A DNA stretch of 45,144 nt from contig JAAVZU010000049.1 in assembly GCA_022791815.1 (NCBI GenBank), positions 1 to 45,144 of the forward strand. Reading direction: 5' to 3'. The notes under the pieces are model-generated. The model worked only from the letters and a program-made list of their open reading frames with translations. It had not been told where the DNA came from and did not search any database. Both the position numbers and the translations under genes were made by a program. This DNA comes from Lachnospiraceae bacterium. GTDB taxonomy: Bacteria; Bacillota; Clostridia; Lachnospirales; Lachnospiraceae. Positions 15,090-24,739 of the stretch are shown here, piece after piece. Each line of letters opens with the position of its first letter. The stretch's first letter is position 1.

Positions 15090-15278
15090 CTAATTGCTCG
15101 TTTTCGTATCATCTTCCACTTCCACTACTTCTTGTATCATGTGCATCAACTCAAGTGCACTCCGAAAATATTGTGTTTCATTTTTATCTGCCCATGTTAT
15201 CATTCCCTGCCAGCTTTTGTTCTGGGTCTGTATTATCTTTACAACAAATGTATTCATCTTCCCACTTGCATCTTTCAT
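15090..15278 (-). CDS. Small unknown protein (single copy of the FVVKI...FRSALEL domain)
   Basis: 62 residues from the ATG at 15278, chosen because AGGAGG lies 10 nt before it; the frame stays open 31 codons further without a ribosome site. The core FVVKIIQTQNKSWQGMITWA...YFRSALELMHMIQEVVE predicts three strands and one helix. It looks like one copy of the unit repeated in the following gene. It probably forms an operon with that gene and is divergent from the BTAD regulator 370 bp away. Function unknown. Confidence 0.72.
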   Translation of the reverse strand: MKDASGKMNTFVVKIIQTQNKSWQGMITWADKNETQYFRSALELMHMIQEVVEVEDDTKTSN

Positions 15279-15452
15279 CCCAACCCCGCCTCCTATTTCT
15301 ATCCTGTTACTGTATTTATGTTCTTTTAGTAGATTTTTTTTGCTTTTTATTGTAAAATAGTTATTGTTCAAGTTTTAAATAATTATAATATTGCTAATCG
15401 TGTGTGTTATTCTATATTTTTCATGTAAAATATATTTCCATAGTTACTTTAT

Positions 15453-15532
15453 CTCAATTATTCACGACTTATATTGCAGACTGTTACTTTCGCAGCTAGG
15501 AGTCGATTAACCTATTAAGCATGACTAAGACC
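15453..15532. repeat. Diverged intergenic repeat, copy 2
   Basis: Shares the head (CTCAATTATTCA-GACTTAT) and tail (GCATGACTAAG) with 1399-1510 but lacks about 30 bp of its middle. It contains CGACT/AGTCG arms. It sits in the 370-bp gap between the divergent 15278 and 15648 genes; I see nothing else there apart from the ribosome site AAGGAGG of the latter. Confidence 0.55.
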
Positions 15533-15647
15533 GTAAATAATCTCTTTTTATTTTCATTGATTATAAACTATGCTGGTTACACATGTGTTACAGAATTATA
15601 AATTCATACGTTTACTTTTATAAAGTTACAAAAAAGGAGGTCTATTC

Positions 15648-16856
15648 ATGGAGAACAAAAAGACTAATAAAATTAAAATCTCTCTTTTGGGAAATTTTGA
15701 GATTCAAAATGGAGATGCCAGAATCGAAGAAACCATTAACCGTTCTAAAAAGATGTGGAATTTGCTTGGATTTATTCTTACATATCGTCACAAGCATATC
15801 TCACAGGCTGAGTACATTGAAATGCTTTGGCCTGATGAAAACAGCAGCAATCCAACCAATGCATTAAAAACTTTATTATCCCGCTTAAGAACTTTATTAG
15901 AACCAGTTGCTGTTAATAATGAAAATTTTATTTTATCTTCCCAAGGTTCTTACCAATGGAATAACAACTTAAGTTGTATTATAGACACAGAAGTTTTTGA
16001 GGATTTGACAAAAAAAGGGAATAATTTAGATTTTTCTGATGAAGAACGTATCTCCTACTATATGGATGCTATAAATTTATACAAAGGCGACTTTCTAACG
16101 AAGCACTCCACAGAACTTTGGGTTATTCCAGTTGCCACATACTTTCACAATCTATACCTTGAGACTGTAAAATCTTTATTAAACCTTCTACACCAGCAAA
16201 ATGACTACGAAAATATGGAATATTACTGCACAAAAGCATTGCAAATAGAACGTTTTGACGAAACCTTACACTCTATACTGATTCAGACATTTTTAGGACA
16301 AGGAAATACCATTGCCGCCATGAATCACTATGAACGTGCTACTGAGTTGTTATATCAAAACTTAGGCGTAAAACCTTCTAAAGAACTCCGTGCATTATAT
16401 ATGGATATCATCCGCACCCAGAAAACTTTAGAAACGGATTTGAACATTATTCAAAACGACCTAAAGGAAGTGGAATACAAACATGGACCTTTTGTTTGTG
16501 AATATTGTATATTTCAAGAAACTTACCGGTTAATTGCACGTCAGGCTGCCAGAGAAGGCCGTTCTGTATATCTTTGCTTGATAACCATTTCTGACGGAAA
16601 TGGCAATATTCCTTCTCTAAATAAATTAGATGCAGCTATGAAACGTCTATTAGATGCAATAAACCAAAGTCTTCGACGAGGTGATGTAGTTTCTCAGTAC
16701 AGTGGCGCACAGTTTGTCATTCTGCTGCCTTCTATTACTTATGAAGATGCTAACATGGTTTTAGAGCGTATTGTAAAACAATACTACCATAATAACCGCC
16801 GAAGTGTGTTACATTTAAAATATAAATTAGAACAAATATTAATAACAGAAAAATAA
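15648..16856 (+). CDS. BTAD-type transcriptional regulator with degenerate GGDEF-like tail
   Basis: 402 residues. An OmpR/SARP-type winged helix occupies about residues 8-95 (KISLLGNFEIQN...HISQAEYIEMLWPDE...NALKTLLSRLRTLLE). The bacterial transcriptional activation domain, a TPR-like helical repeat, follows at about 100-250 (YCTKALQIERFDETLHSILIQTFLGQG...ELRALYMDIIRTQ). The C-terminal 285-395 resembles a GGDEF domain, with GDVVSQYSGAQFVILLPSITYEDA where the active site GGDEF has become SGAQF, so it should not make c-di-GMP. It may still bind a nucleotide or partner. AAGGAGG precedes the ATG. Targets probably include the divergent small genes. Confidence 0.85.
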   Translation: MENKKTNKIKISLLGNFEIQNGDARIEETINRSKKMWNLLGFILTYRHKHISQAEYIEMLWPDENSSNPTNALKTLLSRLRTLLEPVAVNNENFILSSQGSYQWNNNLSCIIDTEVFEDLTKKGNNLDFSDEERISYYMDAINLYKGDFLTKHSTELWVIPVATYFHNLYLETVKSLLNLLHQQNDYENMEYYCTKALQIERFDETLHSILIQTFLGQGNTIAAMNHYERATELLYQNLGVKPSKELRALYMDIIRTQKTLETDLNIIQNDLKEVEYKHGPFVCEYCIFQETYRLIARQAAREGRSVYLCLITISDGNGNIPSLNKLDAAMKRLLDAINQSLRRGDVVSQYSGAQFVILLPSITYEDANMVLERIVKQYYHNNRRSVLHLKYKLEQILITEK

Positions 16857-16949
16857 AAGGAAAATATTCTATCAGTAATTCTACTATTGTCTGATTTTAT
16901 ATCTTTTTCAAATATATCTCATCATCCCAAAACCATATTAAGGTTAATA

Positions 16950-16998
16950 AAAAGACCCTGCCTGACAAAATTCTAACTAATTGACAGGAGGGTCTTTT
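16950..16998. terminator. Bidirectional terminator between the BTAD gene and fba
   Basis: AAAAGACCCT...AGGGTCTTTT with an inner CCTGACA/TGACAGG arm (one A-A mismatch); T tracts on both sides. Convergent genes end at 16856 and 17035. Confidence 0.9.
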
Positions 16999-17034
16999 AT
17001 TCTCAAGATAATCTATCTGTTTCTTTATTCCATC

Positions 17035-17901
17035 TTATGCTTTGCCTACTGAACCGAATAATTCCATTTTTTCTTTTACAGTTGCTTTGATTGCCTCTGT
17101 ACCAGGTGCTAGTAACTTACGAGGATCAAATCCTTTGCCCTGTTGATCTTTACCAGCTTCAATATATTCACGAGTTGCTGCTGCAAAAGATAACTGGCAT
17201 TCTGTGTTTACATTAATCTTTGCCACACCTAAGGAAATTGCTTTCTTAATCATATCTGCTGGAATACCTGTACCACCATGTAGTACTAATGGCATATCAC
17301 CTGTTTTCTGCTGAATTGCATCTAATGTTTCAAAACTAAGTCCAGCCCAATTCTCTGGATATTTACCATGAATATTACCAATACCTGCTGCAAGCATGGT
17401 TACTCCTAAATCAGCAACCTGTTTACATTCTTCTGGATCTGCACACTCACCTTGTCCAATTACTCCATCTTCTTCTCCACCGATAGAACCAACTTCTGCT
17501 TCGATAGATAATCCTTTGCTTTCACAAATTCCAACTAATTCTTTTGTTTTTGCAACATTTTCATCAATTGGATAATGAGATCCATCGAACATTACAGAAG
17601 AAAATCCAGCTTCAATACAAGCCTTAGCTCCTTCATAACTGCCGTGATCTAAGTGCAATGCTACTGGAACTGTAATGTTTAATTCTTCTAACATTCCATT
17701 TACCATTCCAACAACAGTCTTATATCCACACATATACTTTCCTGCACCTTCAGATACACCAAGAATTACTGGGGATTTTAATTCTTCTGCTGTTAAAAGA
17801 ATTGCCTTTGTCCACTCTAAGTTATTAATGTTAAATTGTCCTACTGCATATTTTCCTGCTTTTGCTTTTGTAAGCATGTCTTTTGCTGATACTAATGCCA
17901 T
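17035..17901 (-). CDS. fba: Class II fructose-1,6-bisphosphate aldolase
   Basis: 288 residues. The enzyme cleaves fructose-1,6-bisphosphate to dihydroxyacetone phosphate and glyceraldehyde-3-phosphate in glycolysis. Zinc-binding and catalytic landmarks are VALHLDHGSYE (about residues 76-86), SVMFDGSHYP (about 103), EAEVGSIGGEEDG (about 132-144), the histidine in GIGNIHGKYP and LHGGTGIP (about 207-214), then KINVNTECQ. It is a short class IIB form. It appears monocistronic with its own terminator. Confidence 0.97.
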   Translation of the reverse strand: MALVSAKDMLTKAKAGKYAVGQFNINNLEWTKAILLTAEELKSPVILGVSEGAGKYMCGYKTVVGMVNGMLEELNITVPVALHLDHGSYEGAKACIEAGFSSVMFDGSHYPIDENVAKTKELVGICESKGLSIEAEVGSIGGEEDGVIGQGECADPEECKQVADLGVTMLAAGIGNIHGKYPENWAGLSFETLDAIQQKTGDMPLVLHGGTGIPADMIKKAISLGVAKINVNTECQLSFAAATREYIEAGKDQQGKGFDPRKLLAPGTEAIKATVKEKMELFGSVGKA

Positions 17902-18107
17902 CTCTTATTCCTCCGTTTACTATTATAATTATTTGACTGGAAACAGCCATTGGTTTTATGATGGTACAAGCCCATCACAAAACACTGTTATCTTTATTAT
18001 ACCCTAATACAAAATAAAATGAAATACTTTTCTGCAAAAATTACCATAAAAGTATATAGCAGAGTTACAAATCTAGGTTCTCTCTGTTGCTCATACATAT
18101 CAAACGA

Positions 18108-19298
18108 TTACTGGTTATTTAAAAACGCAGAAACTACTTGTGCAGGTGTACCTTGTTGACCAGGAATTACCATAATATGTTGTTCCATCATCTTTCCTAA
18201 AATCTCCTGACCTACACCACCACAAAGAAGAATATCAATATTCTGCTGTTTGCATAGTTCAACCATATCCTCATTTTTATATAGAATTTCTCCTGCCTGA
18301 CTTACTGCCTGCTCATCTACTGTAAATAAGCTGAGTTTACAAATATCTTTAAATTTTTCAGATACCTGTTCATCTTTTCCTATGGCAACAGCAATGTTCA
18401 TAGACTGGACTGCTTCTTCATTTTTATCAACGGGACAGACCTGCTCTATAAAATCTGATGCCTCTAAAAGCCAGTCATTTTCTATAGATTCCACCTGTCC
18501 TTTATCTACCATTGCTGCTATGGATGTATCTAATGGTAATTTCCCTAATACTTTAATATCAAACTCTTTTGCCACTTCCTCCACATGACTTTCTCCAAAA
18601 ACATTCATCTTTTCTCCACAACAGTTGCAGATAACATAGCTATAATTCTCTATAATTCCTAAAATCGGAATATCCATAGCATTCGCCATGTTCACTGCCT
18701 TTTTTACAATCATAGATACCAGCTCTTGAGGAGAGGTCACTATCACAATACCATCTAATGGAATAGACTGATATACAGTTAATGGTACATCCCCTGTTCC
18801 AGGCGGCATATCCACAAACATATAATCCACATTGCCCCACACTACCTCTGTCCAAAACTGTTTGACAGTTGCAGCAATGACTGGCCCTCTCCAAACAACA
18901 GGAGTTTCTTCCTTGTCAATCAAAAGATTTACTGACATAATACCAGTTCCATTATCACTATATTCTGGAAAAATGCCAAGTTCATTCCCTTTTGCTTTTT
19001 TATGAATGCCAAAAGATTTTGGAATAGATGGTCCTGTAACATCTGCATCCAAAATAGCTGTCTGATATCCTTTTCGATTCATATTCACAGCCAGATAAGA
19101 TGTAACAAAGGATTTCCCCACCCCTCCTTTTCCACTAACTACACCTATAACTCTGCGAATTCTGCTATGCTTATTGGCAGGCTCCAGTAGTTCTTCTTTG
19201 CTTGGTTTTCTGGACGAACAATTGGCTGAACACGAACTACAACTTCCTGTACATTCCTCTTGATTATTTTTTTCTTCTTTGATTTCTTCCTGACTCAT
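18108..19298 (-). CDS. Mrp/NBP35-type P-loop Fe-S carrier fused to a NifX-like domain
   Basis: 396 residues in three parts. The N terminus carries a cysteine cluster (CTGSCSSCSANCSS, about residues 16-29). The MRP ATPase domain (about 45-290) has the deviant Walker A GVVSGKGGVGKS, AILDADVTGPSIP and the CxxC NCCGEKM used to hold a bridging Fe-S cluster. The C-terminal about 300-396 (MNIAVAIGKDEQVSEKF...LLCGGVGQEILGKM) resembles NifX/NifB-type cofactor-binding domains. Mrp proteins deliver iron-sulfur clusters to apoproteins. It is divergent from rpoD. The fusion is seen in other anaerobes. Confidence 0.9.
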   Translation of the reverse strand: MSQEEIKEEKNNQEECTGSCSSCSANCSSRKPSKEELLEPANKHSRIRRVIGVVSGKGGVGKSFVTSYLAVNMNRKGYQTAILDADVTGPSIPKSFGIHKKAKGNELGIFPEYSDNGTGIMSVNLLIDKEETPVVWRGPVIAATVKQFWTEVVWGNVDYMFVDMPPGTGDVPLTVYQSIPLDGIVIVTSPQELVSMIVKKAVNMANAMDIPILGIIENYSYVICNCCGEKMNVFGESHVEEVAKEFDIKVLGKLPLDTSIAAMVDKGQVESIENDWLLEASDFIEQVCPVDKNEEAVQSMNIAVAIGKDEQVSEKFKDICKLSLFTVDEQAVSQAGEILYKNEDMVELCKQQNIDILLCGGVGQEILGKMMEQHIMVIPGQQGTPAQVVSAFLNNQ

Positions 19299-19420
19299 TT
19301 TTTAAAAACCTCCTCAAATAATAGTGCCTGCTTAACAAACACCTCGTTATGATTCCTATACTTACTTATTATATAGTATAACAAAGTTTTTCTTTTTTTC
19401 TAGCTTTTTTGAAAAACTTG

Positions 19421-19429
19421 TGGTACAAT
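19421..19429 (+). promoter_or_regulatory. rpoD: Extended -10 promoter of rpoD
   Basis: TGGTACAAT, an extended -10 (TGn plus TACAAT), lies about 110 bp before the rpoD ATG. No good -35 was seen, which is tolerated by extended -10 promoters. Confidence 0.45.
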
Positions 19430-19540
19430 ATTTTTAAGTGACTTTTTATAGTAGGAGAGTTTACCCTTTTCCTACATATCCGGTTCTATATGTATGCATC
19501 TTGTATATCTCCGGATAATGTATATACATGGAGGATGAGT

Positions 19541-20650
19541 ATGAACGAAACAGTAAATACTTTTGAAGAGAAATTAAAAGAACTTCTTGCATTTGCCAAA
19601 AAAAACAATGACATAATTGAAATTGAAAAGGTAAATGACTTCTTTAAGGATCTTAATCTTGATGTCAGCCAGATTGACAAAATCTACGAATATTTAGAGG
19701 CACAGAATATTGTGGTTTTAAATTTATCTGCAGATGAAGGGCCAGATGATTCTGATATTATGGAGATTGAACAAGAAGATGAACTTGCTTTAACGGATGA
19801 TGCTTCTGCGGTTGCCATCATGTCAGATGATCCTGTAAAACTCTACTTAAAAGAAATTGGCGGATACCCGCTTCTTACCATTGAACAGGAGATTCAGCTT
19901 GCAAAAGAAATAGAACAAGGTAGTGAAACTGCAAAAAAAAGTCTTGCAGAGTCTAATCTCCGTCTTGTTGTAAGCATTGCCAAACGCTATGTAGGACGAG
20001 GTCTTTCTTTTCTTGATTTGATTCAGGAAGGAAATCTTGGGTTAATCAAAGCTGTAGATAAATTTGACTATACCAAAGGCTACAAATTTAGTACTTATGC
20101 TACTTGGTGGATTCGCCAGGCAATTACCCGTTCGATTGCAGATCAATCTAGGACAATTCGTATTCCTGTACATATGTCAGAGGTAATTAACAAAACCTAC
20201 CGAATTTCCAGAGCATTATTACAGGAATTGGGAAGAGAACCAACAGAACAGGAATTATCAGATGCTATGGGACTTCCAATTGAAAAAGTTCGTGAAATTT
20301 TAAAAGTTTCTGCAGATCCAATTTCTTTAGATACTCCTATTGGCGAAGAAGATGATAGTCACCTGGGTGATTTTATCAAGGATGATACTATTGTAGGTCC
20401 AGAAGAAGCTGCTGCTTACTCTGTTTTACAAGATCAAATTTCTAAATTATTAGAAACTCTTACCGAACGTGAACAACGAGTACTTACACTTCGTTTTGGT
20501 TTAAATGATGGAAGAACCCGAACCCTTGAGGAAGTCGGCAAAGAATTCAATGTTACCAGAGAACGTATTCGTCAAATTGAAGCTAAAGCCCTTAGAAAAC
20601 TCCGTCATCCAAGTCGTGCAAGAATGTTAAAAGGATATGATGTAATGTAA
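19541..20650 (+). CDS. rpoD: RNA polymerase primary sigma factor (sigma-70/SigA)
   Basis: 369 residues from the ATG at 19541, which follows GGAGG by 6 nt; an upstream ATG 17 codons earlier lacks a site. A short region 1.1 is followed by region 1.2 ([18 protein letters not shown]), region 2 ([38 protein letters not shown]), region 3 and region 4 ([38 protein letters not shown]). This is the housekeeping sigma. DnaG, its usual upstream neighbour in Firmicutes, is absent here; the gene is divergent from the Mrp gene. Confidence 0.95.
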   Translation: MNETVNTFEEKLKELLAFAKKNNDIIEIEKVNDFFKDLNLDVSQIDKIYEYLEAQNIVVLNLSADEGPDDSDIMEIEQEDELALTDDASAVAIMSDDPVKLYLKEIGGYPLLTIEQEIQLAKEIEQGSETAKKSLAESNLRLVVSIAKRYVGRGLSFLDLIQEGNLGLIKAVDKFDYTKGYKFSTYATWWIRQAITRSIADQSRTIRIPVHMSEVINKTYRISRALLQELGREPTEQELSDAMGLPIEKVREILKVSADPISLDTPIGEEDDSHLGDFIKDDTIVGPEEAAAYSVLQDQISKLLETLTEREQRVLTLRFGLNDGRTRTLEEVGKEFNVTRERIRQIEAKALRKLRHPSRARMLKGYDVM

Positions 20651-20696
20651 TTCATTCTCTTTAATTTATTAACTAAATATTATAACTCATAAATAA

Positions 20697-20750
20697 AAAA
20701 AGGTCAAATCTTAATTCCATTCTATTGGGATTAAGACTCGAACCTTTTCT
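20697..20750. terminator. Bidirectional terminator between rpoD and ilvE
   Basis: Imperfect hairpin AAAAAGGT...TCTTAAT with ATTAAGA...ACCTTTT; T/A runs on both strands. Convergent genes. Confidence 0.8.
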
Positions 20751-20754
20751 TTTT

Positions 20755-21777
20755 CTATTCAATTACTTTAATCCAGCCTTCTGGTGCTTCAATTCTTCCC
20801 ATTTGTATTCCAGTTAAGGTATCATACAGTTTCTGAATGACTGGTCCCATTTGTGTATTTCCATTTGCCATAATAATTTCTTTACCATGATCCACAATCT
20901 TTCCAACTGGTGAAATAACTGCTGCTGTTCCACAAAGACCACATTCTACAAAGTCTTTTACCTCTTCAAAATATACTTCTCTCTCTTCTACTTCCAATCC
21001 TAAATATTCTTTTGCCACATACATAAGAGAACGACGGGTAATAGAAGGAAGAATACTATCTGATTTTGGTGTAATTACTTTATTATCCTTTGTTACAAAT
21101 AAGAAATTCGCTCCTCCAGTTTCCTCAACCTTGGTTCTTGTTGCCGCATCCAAGTACATATTTTCATCATAACCATTATTGTGTGCGGTTACAATGGCAT
21201 GTAAACTCATGGCATAATTTAATCCCGCTTTAATATTACCAGTTCCATGAGGTGCTGCACGGTCATAATCACTGACACAAATAGTAATTGGTTTGGCACC
21301 ACCACTAAAATATGGTCCTACTGGTGTAGAAAATACACGAAATTGATATTCATCTGCAGGTTTTACACCAATAACGGGACTGCTGCCAAACATATAAGGT
21401 CTAAGATATAAAGTTCCTCCTGAACCGTATGGCGGCACAAACTCTTTATTTGCTTGTACTACCTTAGTTATTGCTTCCACAAATCTATCCTTTGGGAATA
21501 ATGGCATCTCTAAACGCTTTGCTGAATCCTCCATTCTCTGGGCATTCAAATCAGGGCGGAAGGTTACAATGCGTCCATCTTCTGTTCTATATGCCTTTAA
21601 TCCTTCAAAACAAGCCTGACAATATTGTAACACACCAGCACACTCACTTATGGTAACCATATCATCCGTAGTCATGCAACCTTCATCCCATGTACCATTC
21701 TTATAATTTGATACATATCTTTCATTGGTTTTACGATAAGCAAAACCTAAATTTCCCCAGTCTAAGTTGTTATCCAT
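20755..21777 (-). CDS. ilvE: Branched-chain amino acid aminotransferase
   Basis: 340 residues, a fold-type IV PLP enzyme exchanging amino groups between leucine, isoleucine or valine and 2-oxoglutarate. The PLP lysine lies in GTGNIKAGLNYA (about residue 186), and the C-terminal family motif is ETGGANFLFVTKDNKVITPKSDSILPSITRRSLMYVAKEYLGLEVEEREV. The N-terminal DNLDWGNLGFAYRKTNERYV belongs to the longer eukaryote-like BCAT group. No ilv/leu operon is adjacent. The 240-bp upstream region shows no T-box landmarks that I can find. Confidence 0.95.
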   Translation of the reverse strand: MDNNLDWGNLGFAYRKTNERYVSNYKNGTWDEGCMTTDDMVTISECAGVLQYCQACFEGLKAYRTEDGRIVTFRPDLNAQRMEDSAKRLEMPLFPKDRFVEAITKVVQANKEFVPPYGSGGTLYLRPYMFGSSPVIGVKPADEYQFRVFSTPVGPYFSGGAKPITICVSDYDRAAPHGTGNIKAGLNYAMSLHAIVTAHNNGYDENMYLDAATRTKVEETGGANFLFVTKDNKVITPKSDSILPSITRRSLMYVAKEYLGLEVEEREVYFEEVKDFVECGLCGTAAVISPVGKIVDHGKEIIMANGNTQMGPVIQKLYDTLTGIQMGRIEAPEGWIKVIE

Positions 21778-22016
21778 TTTGAATCTTCCTTTCTCTAAAT
21801 CATTGCCTCTTATATGTTTTACCCTCTATACTAAAGTTTACTCTGATATAATTGAGGCTTGGCGATTATGTATATCCTCTAACTACTTACAATTCTACAC
21901 AATTTAGTTTACTACTTGCCATTTCCTACGTCAAGTGTTTCCTTCTAAGCAATCACGACAAACACACAATCTGCATAAAATCCACAACTATTTAATAACA
22001 GACATTGATATAATTC

Positions 22017-22550
22017 TTATAAATGTTCAAAATCTAATTTATCAAACCGGTGATAGGTAGCACCAAATTCATCAAATTCCAGACAGTATACATAAGGATC
22101 TATTGTTTCATCTTCAAAATAAAGAATTCTTCCAAGTCCATTATTAATACCATCTTTTTCTACTACATCAGTAGAATATTTATAAAATACTTTTTTAATT
22201 TCTTCCAAGGTACATCCTGGCATTGTAATTTTTTTTATAAAATCCACTAAAAAAGAACTTATAGAAACCCGCTCATGTACATAAGCAGTTCCTTCTTTAG
22301 ATATTTTCAAGCAAATTCTATCTTTCTGGTTACTTATCTCAACCTTTCCCAAAGTCTTTGCATTTTCCTCCAAAAATATGTCCAATTTTTTTAATAATTC
22401 AGGCAAACTCATATTATCTGGGAGTTTCATCAAACGTTTGATGGAACTGGCGGGATAGTAAAGTTCCATATTTTCTTCTTGATAGCCGATTTTTGTCTGC
22501 CATTCTTTGATTGTATCGTATATATTTTTTAATAATACTTGTTCTTTCAT
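22017..22550 (-). CDS. DUF3877-like protein
   Basis: 177 residues, soluble. The N terminus LLKNIYDTIKEWQTKIGYQEENMELYYPASSIKRLM and the C terminus CTLEEIKKVFYKYSTDVVEKDG...DPYVYCLEFDEFGATYHRFDKLDF match what I remember of the DUF3877 family, a clostridial family without known function. No catalytic motif is obvious. It has its own gap on both sides, with a terminator of the preceding operon upstream, so it is probably transcribed alone. The family name should be treated as tentative. Confidence 0.75.
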   Translation of the reverse strand: MKEQVLLKNIYDTIKEWQTKIGYQEENMELYYPASSIKRLMKLPDNMSLPELLKKLDIFLEENAKTLGKVEISNQKDRICLKISKEGTAYVHERVSISSFLVDFIKKITMPGCTLEEIKKVFYKYSTDVVEKDGINNGLGRILYFEDETIDPYVYCLEFDEFGATYHRFDKLDFEHL

Positions 22551-22652
22551 AAAAGCCCCTTTCTACAAATGTAAAGTTACAGGTAATTGTGAAAATCTGA
22601 TTAACTTATATTATTTTGTGCAAATTTATTCAGTATTATATTTTATCACAGC

Positions 22653-22688
22653 AAAAAAAGGGTGTCAAAAGTCTTACTTTCACACCCT
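22653..22688 (-). terminator. Terminator of the BceAB-type operon
   Basis: Minus strand AGGGTGT...ACACCCT with a 16-nt loop, followed by seven T, 10 bp beyond the permease stop. Confidence 0.85.
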
Positions 22689-22696
22689 ATACTCTA

Positions 22697-24739
22697 CTAC
22701 TCATTACCTTCTACAATCTTATAATAGGTTCTAGATGTCATGCCATATACCATTCCATAAACTATTACGAATATTATTACTGTTCCAATGGTACAATTTA
22801 TAAATAACGAAGTATTGTTGTAATGCATTGCAAACAACAATTTTTTTATAATATCAAATGCAAACACAATGTGTATGATTGCAAGCAGTATTGGTAAAAA
22901 GAATACTATAAGAATCTGGTTTCGTATAACATGTTTGGTTTCTTCTTTGCTCATCCCCACCTTTTGCATAATTTGAAAACGTTTCCTGTCATCAAATCCT
23001 TCCGAAATTTGTTTGTAATAAATGATAAGTACCGTAGTCAACAAAAACATTCCTCCAATGAAAATCCCAATAAAAAATAAACTCCCATATATGCCCAAAA
23101 ATTCTTGGTGAGGAGTAAATATATCCTCTACGATTGTGACCCCCTCAATTCCCGTTTTATTAATACAATTTCTTAATCCTTTACAAAATTCCTCCTTTTG
23201 ATTTTGGCTTCCTTCTAAATCAAAGCAAAGATTATAATATATATTTGTTTTTTCCACTGCATTTTTTCCATTGATTATATCTGCTATATTCTGCATATCC
23301 TGTAAACTTGACACAATTATAGTAATTACTGGCACTCCATTATCTTCTTGTATCCAATTTTTAATCTTATTTTTTTCTTTTAAACTTTCTGTAAAATCTA
23401 CTTCCTCTTTGATTTTGTAAGATTGATTACCAACACAAAAATCTTTCTCTGTAATATTATACTTAGACCAGTTATTTACTAAAATTTCTCCTTTTTGTAA
23501 TGTTACATTTTTCCCATAATCCGTATTATAGTCATTCAACAGACGCACCTTTAGCATCTGCATCTTATTATTGCCCATAATATCCATATCCTGCACAAAT
23601 TTATTGTTAATCATCTTACCACATGTATCATAATCAAAATATGCATTATAGTTTTTTATTTTAACATTTTTACTTTCTGCTCTCTTTTCCAGCGCTGCTT
23701 TTACTTTTTGAAAATTATAATGATTATTTTTTGTAATTTCTTCTCCATTATCATAAACATAAGATGTCAAAACATCTTGTGGATACCGATTATGAAAAAT
23801 ATTGTTCACTCCCATATAGAGGGAAACAACTGTTGAAAGTACCACTATCACTCCTGTAGAAAGAATACAAATATTCGCTAATCCAACTGCATTTTGTTTC
23901 ATGCGATACATCATACCTGATACAGAAATAAAATGAGTTTTGTGATAATAAAAATTTTTATTTTTCTTTAATAGTTTTAATAAAACAATACTTCCACTCA
24001 GAAAGATCAAGTAGGTTCCTGCAATAACGCATAAAACGGCTACAAAAAATAATGACAATGCTGCCAATACATTTTTTGTCGTCAAAGATATATAATAACC
24101 TATACCAAGAAATAAAATACCAAGAATTGCTATAAACCATTTCGCCTTTGGCTCCCTTTCTCCCTCCTGGCTGCTTCTCATCAAATCAATTGGTTTTAAA
24201 CAATATATTTGAATGGTATTTCGTATTATCATAGCACCAAATAAAATAAGGAATGTAATAATAGTTATCCATATAGAATTGGGATAAATGATAAAGTTAT
24301 AATCTGTTTTCAGTTGTAACATACGAATCAAAACCAGAAACATCAGCCTAGATAATAACATTCCAAAGAAAATCGCCAATAAAATACTTCCAATACCAAT
24401 GTAAGTAATTTCCCAAAATAATACTTTTGCTATATGCTTTTTCTCCATTCCTAGTATATTATATAACCCAAACTCCTTGGTTCTTTGTTTCATAAGAAAA
24501 GCATTGGTATAAAATAATACAAAAACAGAAAATATACCCATAATAATAATCCCAAATTTTAATATATCACGCATATGTCCTGCTCCATAAAATACTCTTT
24601 CATTTGTCTGCATCCATATACCATGCATCATATAAAACATAGCTATCATAGTGACACATGCCAATGTAAATGGGAAAAAAATATTTTTATTTTTCTGAAT
24701 ATTCTGCCAGCCAAGCCTTCTATATAATTGATTATTCAT
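22697..24739 (-). CDS. BceB-type ABC transporter permease
   Basis: 680 residues from the ATG at 24739 (GGAGGTGGGAAAG before it), overlapping the ATPase gene by 8 bp. Ten membrane helices are arranged as in BceB: FtsX-type helices at about 20-40, 60-80, 110-135, 155-170, 200-220, 225-250 and 290-315, then a roughly 210-residue extracellular domain (about 325-535), and three C-terminal helices. BceB-type permeases sense and free lipid II-cycle intermediates from antimicrobial peptides such as bacitracin, and signal to the partner kinase. The actual peptide cannot be predicted, as the extracellular domain varies between systems. Confidence 0.9.
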   Translation of the reverse strand: MNNQLYRRLGWQNIQKNKNIFFPFTLACVTMIAMFYMMHGIWMQTNERVFYGAGHMRDILKFGIIIMGIFSVFVLFYTNAFLMKQRTKEFGLYNILGMEKKHIAKVLFWEITYIGIGSILLAIFFGMLLSRLMFLVLIRMLQLKTDYNFIIYPNSIWITIITFLILFGAMIIRNTIQIYCLKPIDLMRSSQEGEREPKAKWFIAILGILFLGIGYYISLTTKNVLAALSLFFVAVLCVIAGTYLIFLSGSIVLLKLLKKNKNFYYHKTHFISVSGMMYRMKQNAVGLANICILSTGVIVVLSTVVSLYMGVNNIFHNRYPQDVLTSYVYDNGEEITKNNHYNFQKVKAALEKRAESKNVKIKNYNAYFDYDTCGKMINNKFVQDMDIMGNNKMQMLKVRLLNDYNTDYGKNVTLQKGEILVNNWSKYNITEKDFCVGNQSYKIKEEVDFTESLKEKNKIKNWIQEDNGVPVITIIVSSLQDMQNIADIINGKNAVEKTNIYYNLCFDLEGSQNQKEEFCKGLRNCINKTGIEGVTIVEDIFTPHQEFLGIYGSLFFIGIFIGGMFLLTTVLIIYYKQISEGFDDRKRFQIMQKVGMSKEETKHVIRNQILIVFFLPILLAIIHIVFAFDIIKKLLFAMHYNNTSLFINCTIGTVIIFVIVYGMVYGMTSRTYYKIVEGNE

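Noticed and set aside
21778-22016. T-box or other riboswitch in front of ilvE
   Set aside because: I looked for the T-box bulge sequence and a terminator/antiterminator pair in the 240-bp leader and found neither.
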